A stretch of 11,316 bases of DNA, from NCBI GenBank assembly GCA_913057815.1, contig CAJXOV010000029.1, forward strand, positions 1-11,316, given 5' to 3'. The notes beneath the pieces are model-generated. The model made no database searches and was not told the DNA's origin. It was given only the letters and a program-made list of their open reading frames with translations. This document shows, piece after piece, positions 6,565 through 11,316 of the stretch (position 1 is the stretch's first letter; the number at the start of each line of letters is the position of its first letter). Position numbers and translations under genes: made by a program. This stretch comes from an uncultured Flavobacteriales bacterium. Its GTDB lineage: Bacteria > Bacteroidota > Bacteroidia > Flavobacteriales_D > Sanyastnellaceae.

Positions 6565-8610
6565 ATGAATACTCGGTCGAACCCATATATCGCTCTTATT
6601 CTATTGACCATCCTAACGTCATTAGCATCAGCCACTCATGCATTCGATTCACCGCTAAAAGATCAGCTAAGTCAAAGAGTTTCAGAAATTGACCAATTTT
6701 ACTTTTTAGACTCACTAATAACCACTACTCCTGAAAAGAATGCTAAATACTTCGAAGCTTTGTTATTAAAGTTCGAATTATTAAGGAAGAAGAAAAGAAA
6801 TGTCCAAGCCTTAATTGAGTTAAAAAAAATAGTAGAAAACGAAAACTCTGTTCTCCATCCTCATTTACTAGGAGAGGCTTACCTTCATACTAGTGATATT
6901 TATAGTCAAGATAAAAGCTATGATTTAGCTCAAACTTATCTAACAGAAGCCTTTATCATTTTTGATGGAATTAATTCTCCAAATCAAAAAGCCCTCACCT
7001 TAGTTAAAAGCGGATACATCTATAAAAAAAAGAAAAATTATGCCGCTGGTATTAGACACTTCAAACAAGCTCACGACATATACCTTCAACAAGGAAAAAT
7101 TATTGAATCTGTTGAATTAGCTAAAGAGATAGGAAGTACTGCCTATGAAGGAGGAGAATTCGATGATGCAGAGACTTATCTAAAAACAGCTCTAAGTGGT
7201 TTCCAACAATTGAATGACACTCTTGAACAAACAAAAATATTAGAATCATTAGCTGGTATTTATGGGTTTGAAGAACGAATTGAGGAAAAACTTCAAATAG
7301 AAAAAACTCTTTGCGAACTAAGTGAACAATTAAACAACTCCAAAAAGACAGTATACTATTTAAACCAACTAGCTAATACTTACGGAGCCAACGGACAAGA
7401 TAGGAATGCCCTAAAAACACAAGAAAAAGCATTGATATTCGTTTCAGAAAACGACTCTAATGAACGCTATGACACATACATAAGACTTAGCGAATTATAT
7501 ATGCTTAACGACAGGGAGACTGATGCCATTCTTTCACTTCACAAGGCCAACGGCATAGCACTTTCCTCAGAAAACTCGACTAAAATAATCTCCTCCTCTA
7601 AAATCATAGCTGACTTTTACAAACAGCGTGGAGAATGGGAAAAAGCACATTCTTACCTAAGTGTATCAGACAGTATATCTAGAGCATTATTAGAAACTAA
7701 AATCAGAAAACTAGAAAACAGATCCACTACACAGTCCGATTTAAGTCAAGTAGATGCTAAAAGCTCACTTCTTTCACAGTCAGAATATGATTGGCTATTT
7801 AGTGCATGGCGTAAGACCACAATTGCTCTTTCATGTTCGGTATTACTTATTCTCATTCTTGTCTTGTTCTATTTTAGAAAAAGAAAAAAAATCAGAAGAC
7901 TATTAGAATGGAAAGTTTACAAAAGAACTAAAGAGCTTCGAGATTTAAATGCAGAATTAAACACATATATCTATAAGTCTTCTCACGATTTAAGAAACCC
8001 TCTTACTTCAATAAAAAGTCTTATAACTCTCTTAAAAAAAGAGACAAACCCTGACCAACTAGAAAAATATACGACTCTCATAGAAAACTGCGCAAACCAA
8101 ATGGACGAAATACTCCTAAATCTATCGAGAGCAGTAGATTACAAAAAATTAGAGCCTAAAATAGAACAGATAGACTTTTCAGAAATAAAAACCAAACTCG
8201 ATCTTTCATATGTAGAGTCATTGCCTGAAGGAATTTCTCTTTCTTGGAACATACGTGAAAAGGCTCCATTTTTTAGTGATCCAAATCTTATAAATGTGAT
8301 TCTGAAAAAGACCATACTAAATTCCATCCAATATAGACATGGCTCATCATCTGACTTCTGTAAAATTTCCATTACTACTGACAGTTCAGGAGCCGCAGTT
8401 TGTATTGAGGATAATGGACAAGGAATAGCAGAAAAAGTTAAAGACTCCGTATTTGACATGTTTGTCAAAGGAACTCACAAATCAAAAGGAGCTGGACTAG
8501 GATTGTATTTAGTTAAGATAGCAAGCGATAAAATTAGAGGTAAAATATCGTTAGAAAGTGAGGAGAACAAAGGGTCCAAATTGATCTTCCAACTTCCAAA
8601 TTTAGCCTAA
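6565..8610 (+). CDS. TPR-repeat sensor histidine kinase
   Basis: The 681-residue protein starts with a signal peptide (1-26, cleavage likely after THA). A periplasmic region of about seven tetratricopeptide-type helix pairs follows (about 62-376; clearest at 102-135, 143-176, 183-215, 263-295), then a linker, one transmembrane segment (about 418-437), a short basic helix linker, and a cytoplasmic kinase. The DHp phosphorylation site is His474 in SSHDLRNPLTSIKSL. The HATPase domain has the N box around Asn586 (KKTILNSIQYRHG), the G1 box EDNGQG (615-620), the F box DMFVKG (631-636) and the G2 box GAGLGL (642-647). Bacteroidota have many such kinases; the TPR part probably senses or binds a protein partner. 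No response regulator or receiver domain is in the window, so it is an orphan here. Its TAA overlaps the stop of the convergent pheS. Confidence 0.93.
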   Translation: MNTRSNPYIALILLTILTSLASATHAFDSPLKDQLSQRVSEIDQFYFLDSLITTTPEKNAKYFEALLLKFELLRKKKRNVQALIELKKIVENENSVLHPHLLGEAYLHTSDIYSQDKSYDLAQTYLTEAFIIFDGINSPNQKALTLVKSGYIYKKKKNYAAGIRHFKQAHDIYLQQGKIIESVELAKEIGSTAYEGGEFDDAETYLKTALSGFQQLNDTLEQTKILESLAGIYGFEERIEEKLQIEKTLCELSEQLNNSKKTVYYLNQLANTYGANGQDRNALKTQEKALIFVSENDSNERYDTYIRLSELYMLNDRETDAILSLHKANGIALSSENSTKIISSSKIIADFYKQRGEWEKAHSYLSVSDSISRALLETKIRKLENRSTTQSDLSQVDAKSSLLSQSEYDWLFSAWRKTTIALSCSVLLILILVLFYFRKRKKIRRLLEWKVYKRTKELRDLNAELNTYIYKSSHDLRNPLTSIKSLITLLKKETNPDQLEKYTTLIENCANQMDEILLNLSRAVDYKKLEPKIEQIDFSEIKTKLDLSYVESLPEGISLSWNIREKAPFFSDPNLINVILKKTILNSIQYRHGSSSDFCKISITTDSSGAAVCIEDNGQGIAEKVKDSVFDMFVKGTHKSKGAGLGLYLVKIASDKIRGKISLESEENKGSKLIFQLPNLA

Positions 8611-9617
8611 GCTCCTCGAAACTGATTCAGAACTCTCACATCGTTTTCGAATAAAACTCGGATATCATCAATTTGATATTTAAGCATAGCTATTCGTTCA
8701 ATTCCCATTCCGAAAGCAAACCCCGAATACTCCTTAGGGTCTATTCCACAATTTGTAAGCACATTAGGATCCACCATTCCGCACCCTAAAATCTCTAACC
8801 AACCTGTTCCTTTGGTAATTCTATGATCTGTCTCAGTTTCTAAGCCCCAGTACACATCCATTTCAGCACTTGGCTCTGTGAACGGAAAGTAAGATGGTCT
8901 CAATCTTATTTCAGTTTTCCCGAAGAATTCTTTGGTAAAGTATGAAAGTGTCTGCTTTAAGTCAGCAAAGGAAACGTCCTTATCGATATATAAACCTTCT
9001 ATCTGATGAAAAATACAATGAGATCGAGAGCTTATAGCCTCGTTTCTAAAGACTCTACCTGGTGAAACTGTTCTGATTGGAGGCGTAGTACTTTTCATAA
9101 CTCTAGATTGAACACTACTCGTGTGTGTTCTAAGCATCATATCTGGATCTTTTTCTATAAAGAAAGTATCCTGCATGTCTCGAGCTGGATGCTCTGGAGG
9201 AAAGTTTAATGCCTCAAACACATGCCAATCATCCTCTATTTCAGGACCTTCAGAAATTGAAAATCCAATTCGACTAAATATGTCTAAAATTTCTCTTCTT
9301 ATTAATGATATAGGATGTCTACTCCCCAATTCAGCTCCAGCAGTACTTCGAGTGAAGTCTTCACTAGTTTTCGAATCAGAATCTGCGTCAGTTGAAGTGA
9401 AGTCTTCAATTTTATTCTGAACTAAATTCTTTAGTTCATTTAGCTTCATCCCTACCTCTTTCTTCTGCTCTTTGGCTACACTTCTGAAATTGGAAGTCAA
9501 ATCCTTGAACACACCCTGTCTTCCTAAGAACTTAATCCTGAACTGTTCGAGCTCTTCAGTAGATTTCGCCTTAAACTCGCTTATTTCTTGCTTTAACTTC
9601 TCTAACTCCTCTATCAT
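8607..9617 (-). CDS. pheS: Phenylalanyl-tRNA synthetase alpha subunit
   Basis: This 336-residue protein is the catalytic alpha subunit of the alpha2-beta2 class II enzyme that charges tRNA-Phe. The N-terminal coiled-coil arm (1-about 75) is followed by the catalytic core from about 95: HPISLIRREIL (101-111), motif 2 GRVFRNE (187-193), FHQIEGLYID (203-212), the phenylalanine-pocket region FTEPSAEMDVYW (246-257), and motif 3 GFAFGMGIERIAM (299-311). Length is typical. pheT is not next to it. Its ATG (9617-9615) overlaps the TAA of the upstream cyclophilin by one base, so it is the last gene of a coupled three-gene unit. Its TAG shares bases 8607-8610 with the TAA of the convergent histidine kinase, which leaves no room for a terminator between the two genes. 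Confidence 0.97.
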   Translation of the reverse strand: MIEELEKLKQEISEFKAKSTEELEQFRIKFLGRQGVFKDLTSNFRSVAKEQKKEVGMKLNELKNLVQNKIEDFTSTDADSDSKTSEDFTRSTAGAELGSRHPISLIRREILDIFSRIGFSISEGPEIEDDWHVFEALNFPPEHPARDMQDTFFIEKDPDMMLRTHTSSVQSRVMKSTTPPIRTVSPGRVFRNEAISSRSHCIFHQIEGLYIDKDVSFADLKQTLSYFTKEFFGKTEIRLRPSYFPFTEPSAEMDVYWGLETETDHRITKGTGWLEILGCGMVDPNVLTNCGIDPKEYSGFAFGMGIERIAMLKYQIDDIRVLFENDVRVLNQFRGA

Positions 9618-10342
9618 TAATTCACTCTTTTAATGGACATTTTCACATCCTGTATTGGTCTATCTCCTGGAGCAGTAGCTTCTTTGGCTATGGCATCTAT
9701 CACTTCGAATCCTGATATCACCTCACCAAAAACAGTATAATCCATATCTAAGAATGGAACTCCTCCATTTTCAATGTATTCAACTCTTTGATCATCCGAA
9801 TACGTAAATCCAGGATTTTTTTGAGATATTCTAGCTTCCGTTGAATTTAAGTCTTGGTCATTTAACGTCTTTCCATGAACTATATAAAACTGAGAACCTG
9901 ATGAAGCTTTCTCAGGGTTGTTTGTTCTAGCAGCAGCTAAAGCTCCTTTCTTATGGACAAACTTAGGGTTGAATTCTGCCGGGACAGTATACCCAGGACC
10001 TCCACCTCCAAGTCTAGCTCCTGGTTCGGCATCTAATGACTTTGGGTCACCACCCTGAATCATGAAATGATTAATTACTCTATGGAATAAAAGATCATTA
10101 TAGAATTCTTCATCTACGAGTTTTAAAAAATTTGCTTGATGGAGTGGCGTTTCATCATACACCAATATCTCAACCTCTCCTAATCTAGTAGTCATAAGAA
10201 CCGTTTCTCCCTCTGGCCCTCTAGTCTTCGAAGATTGCTCATCAGACCCTTGTCCCTCATCTACAATATTTTGCGTAGCAATACTCTTTTCCTTTGCAAC
10301 GCAACCAGCTAGGAATAAACTAATAATTAGAATTAATCTCAT
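9617..10342 (-). CDS. Cyclophilin-type peptidyl-prolyl isomerase, lipoprotein (second copy)
   Basis: This 241-residue protein has a short lipoprotein signal with lipobox LAGC (11-14), so Cys14 should be acylated and the enzyme membrane-tethered. A low-complexity polar linker (15-46) precedes the cyclophilin domain (about 47-241), which would speed cis-trans isomerisation of X-Pro bonds in exported proteins. Active-site residues visible are Arg88, Phe93 and Gln96 in FHRVINHFMIQGGDP, and Phe152 in SGSQFY. The cyclophilin A position His126 is Tyr202 (DYTVFGEV), as in many bacterial members. An insert of about 40 residues (156-197) is shared with the upstream copy. The start ATG overlaps the upstream gene's TGA as ATGA. 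The protein is clearly paralogous to its neighbour, but the leader and linker are different. Confidence 0.93.
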   Translation of the reverse strand: MRLILIISLFLAGCVAKEKSIATQNIVDEGQGSDEQSSKTRGPEGETVLMTTRLGEVEILVYDETPLHQANFLKLVDEEFYNDLLFHRVINHFMIQGGDPKSLDAEPGARLGGGGPGYTVPAEFNPKFVHKKGALAAARTNNPEKASSGSQFYIVHGKTLNDQDLNSTEARISQKNPGFTYSDDQRVEYIENGGVPFLDMDYTVFGEVISGFEVIDAIAKEATAPGDRPIQDVKMSIKRVN

Positions 10343-11088
10343 TTTTCAAGAATGCTAATATTCATTTTAACGTCATCAACCGGTCTATCTCCCTTAACAG
10401 TCTTTACGGCAGCTATCTTGTCTATCACGTCTAATCCTTCAGTTACCTCGCCATAAACAGTATAATTCATATCTAGAGCCGGTGTACCTCCTATAGTCTT
10501 GTAAATCTCTCTTTGTTCTTTAGAATAAGAAAAACCAGCCATTGTTCTAGCCACACTTTTTTCCATTCCGTCTAGTTGAGCATCAGTTAAAATTTTCCCT
10601 TGAACTAAATAAAACTGAGATCCCGAAGATTCTTTTTTAGGATTGTTATTTCTGGCAGCAGCTAAAGCCCCCTTTTTATGAATTAGACTTGGATTAAATT
10701 CTGCAGGAACTGTATAACCAGGACCTCCACTACCAAGATTTGTACTGGAAGAAGCTCCTCTAGACACTGGATCACCACCCTGAATCATAAAAGTTTTAAT
10801 AATTCGGTGGAACAATAAATCATTATAAAACCCTTCATCTGCAAGTTTCAAAAAATTATCTCTGTGTAGTGGTGTATTGTCATAAAGACCGATTTCAATA
10901 TCTCCAAATTCAGTAGAAAGTTGGACATACTTAGATATCTTAATTTCTTCTCTTACTATTGGCTTAGCCTGAGGTCTTTTCTCTTCAGTAGAAGCTTTTA
11001 TAGTTTCTACTTTAGCTTCCGGCTGTTCGTTACAACTTGAGAATGCTATCATACTAATTCCTAATATCAATACCAGAGTATACTTCAT
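10339..11088 (-). CDS. Cyclophilin-type peptidyl-prolyl isomerase, lipoprotein (first copy)
   Basis: This 249-residue protein carries a lipoprotein signal ending in AFSSC, with Cys19 the likely acylation site, then a charged Glu/Lys/Pro-rich linker (20-52) and a cyclophilin domain (53-249). Key residues are Arg95, Phe100 and Gln103 in FHRIIKTFMIQGGDP, and Phe159 in SGSQFY; Tyr209 replaces the His126 of human cyclophilin A. Residues 163-203 form an extra loop, which includes GFSYSKEQREIYKTIGG, found in Bacteroidota cyclophilins. It is the first gene of the minus-strand unit and overlaps the next by four bases (ATGA). Acidic residues just after the Cys (NEQPE) might act as a surface-export signal, but this is only a hint. 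Upstream is a divergent intergenic region with a candidate promoter. Confidence 0.93.
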   Translation of the reverse strand: MKYTLVLILGISMIAFSSCNEQPEAKVETIKASTEEKRPQAKPIVREEIKISKYVQLSTEFGDIEIGLYDNTPLHRDNFLKLADEGFYNDLLFHRIIKTFMIQGGDPVSRGASSSTNLGSGGPGYTVPAEFNPSLIHKKGALAAARNNNPKKESSGSQFYLVQGKILTDAQLDGMEKSVARTMAGFSYSKEQREIYKTIGGTPALDMNYTVYGEVTEGLDVIDKIAAVKTVKGDRPVDDVKMNISILEK

Positions 11089-11126
11089 GTTTAAATATTT
11101 GATTAACTTGCGTTCTTATTATTATG

Positions 11127-11134
11127 CGAATTTA
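11127..11134 (-). promoter_or_regulatory. Candidate -7 element of the cyclophilin-pheS operon
   Basis: On the minus strand TAAATTCG (11134-11127) differs from the Bacteroidetes -7 consensus TAnnTTTG by one base and lies 38 bases upstream of the ATG at 11088. I see no clear TTTG at the -33 distance; the nearest candidate, TTCTG around 11163-11159, is weak and slightly too far. Confidence 0.25.
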
Positions 11135-11136
11135 CG

Positions 11137-11159
11137 GATTCATTGAGTTTTAATGAATC
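11137..11159. repeat. 8-bp inverted repeat in the divergent promoter region
   Basis: GATTCATT (11137-11144) and AATGAATC (11152-11159) are exact reverse complements separated by seven bases. Neither strand has a T tract after it, so it is not an intrinsic terminator. It is midway between two divergent genes and just upstream of the candidate -7 box of the minus-strand operon, a position suited to a regulator-binding site. Binding is inference only. Confidence 0.45.
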
Positions 11160-11209
11160 AGAAAGCAACATTTTGTGCTGTTTAACAGTACTTACTTAAA
11201 ACCAGCTTT

Positions 11210-11269
11210 ATGTTTAAGAAAAGATACTTATTATTATTCTCAATTTTCTTAGGATTATTACTTCAGTCT
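11210..11269 (+). CDS. Start of an exported protein, truncated by adapter sequence
   Basis: An ATG at 11210 opens a frame encoding MFKKRYLLLFSIFLGLLLQ and one further residue before genomic sequence ends. The basic start and long hydrophobic core look like a signal peptide or N-terminal anchor. Nothing can be said of the mature protein. It is divergent from the cyclophilin operon across 121 bases; a TTTTG (11171-11175) and TACTTAAA (11193-11200), 17 bases apart, are a weak promoter possibility. The frame runs on without a stop through the adapter to the window end, but those codons are not real. Confidence 0.55.
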
Positions 11270-11316
11270 CTGTCTCTTATACACATCTCCGAGCCCACGA
11301 GACCTCTCTACATCTC
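11270..11316. other. Illumina Nextera adapter contamination at the contig end
   Basis: Bases 11270-11288 are CTGTCTCTTATACACATCT, the reverse complement of the 19-base Tn5 mosaic end. Bases 11289-11303, CCGAGCCCACGAGAC, are the rest of the Nextera i7-side adapter. Bases 11304-11311, CTCTCTAC, equal the standard N707 index. Bases 11312-11316, ATCTC, are the first bases of the P7 primer region. All four parts are in the order expected from read-through of a short insert, so these 47 bases are a library artefact and not part of the genome. Confidence 0.98.

Noticed and set aside
8139-8468. 109-codon minus-strand open frame opposite the histidine kinase
   Set aside because: It is antisense to the conserved HATPase domain of the kinase; nothing supports it as a gene.
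9121-9420. 99-codon plus-strand open frame opposite pheS
   Set aside because: It lies wholly inside the conserved pheS coding sequence on the other strand and its translation shows no recognisable domain.
11270-11288. Transposon end (Tn5 mosaic end) suggesting a mobile element
   Set aside because: It is followed by synthetic Nextera adapter, a standard index and P7 bases, so it comes from library preparation.
1-11316. CRISPR array, tRNA/rRNA genes, phage or defence island
   Set aside because: I found no spaced repeats, cloverleaf-like segments, integrase or defence-domain proteins on either strand.

Overview
The window is an 11.3 kb, AT-rich piece of a Bacteroidota chromosome, most likely from a Flavobacteriales-like lineage; I cannot go to genus. 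The evidence is an ECF sigma factor of the Bacteroidetes expansion type beside an STN-domain secreted protein, an SDR-type L-threonine dehydrogenase, a membrane-anchored glutaminyl cyclase of the bacterial (type II) sort, MORN/YwqK-type repeats, a TPR-sensor histidine kinase, and cyclophilin lipoproteins with a long insert. Start codons mostly lack a Shine-Dalgarno sequence, which also fits the phylum. The genes look intact and ordinary in composition. I see no tRNA, rRNA, CRISPR array, insertion sequence, phage or defence system. No stretch over 300 bases lacks a gene.

Layout. 1-817, minus strand: an ECF sigma factor (302-817) followed 21 bases downstream by the start of a secreted STN-domain protein that runs off the left edge. 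818-968: a divergent promoter region. 969-2930, plus strand: tdh (TTG start) and a membrane-anchored MORN-repeat protein, closed by a clear intrinsic terminator (2893-2930). 2953-6466, plus strand: cysS, a glutaminyl cyclase and an M42 aminopeptidase, packed with an 11-base overlap and a 3-base gap. 6565-8610, plus strand: a TPR-containing membrane histidine kinase. 8607-11088, minus strand: two tandem paralogous cyclophilin lipoproteins and pheS, translationally coupled (4-base and 1-base overlaps). pheS converges on the kinase with overlapping stop codons. 11089-11209: a second divergent intergenic region with an 8-bp inverted repeat. 11210-11269: the first codons of another exported protein.

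The last 47 bases (11270-11316) are not genomic. They match the Illumina Nextera adapter (transposon mosaic end, i7-side adapter, the N707 index and the first P7 bases). The final reading frame stays open through the adapter, so automatic annotation would produce a chimeric protein tail.

How the genes may work together: much of the window concerns envelope proteins. The glutaminyl cyclase would modify N-terminal Gln of exported proteins, the two lipoprotein prolyl isomerases would assist folding outside the cytoplasm, and the sigma/STN pair resembles envelope-signalling regulation. cysS, pheS and tdh are housekeeping genes. I found no convincing undescribed system. The items most worth a second look are the adapter and its fake peptide, the cysS start lying beyond a terminator, the sigma/STN pair without a FecR gene between them, and the tandem cyclophilin-pheS operon.
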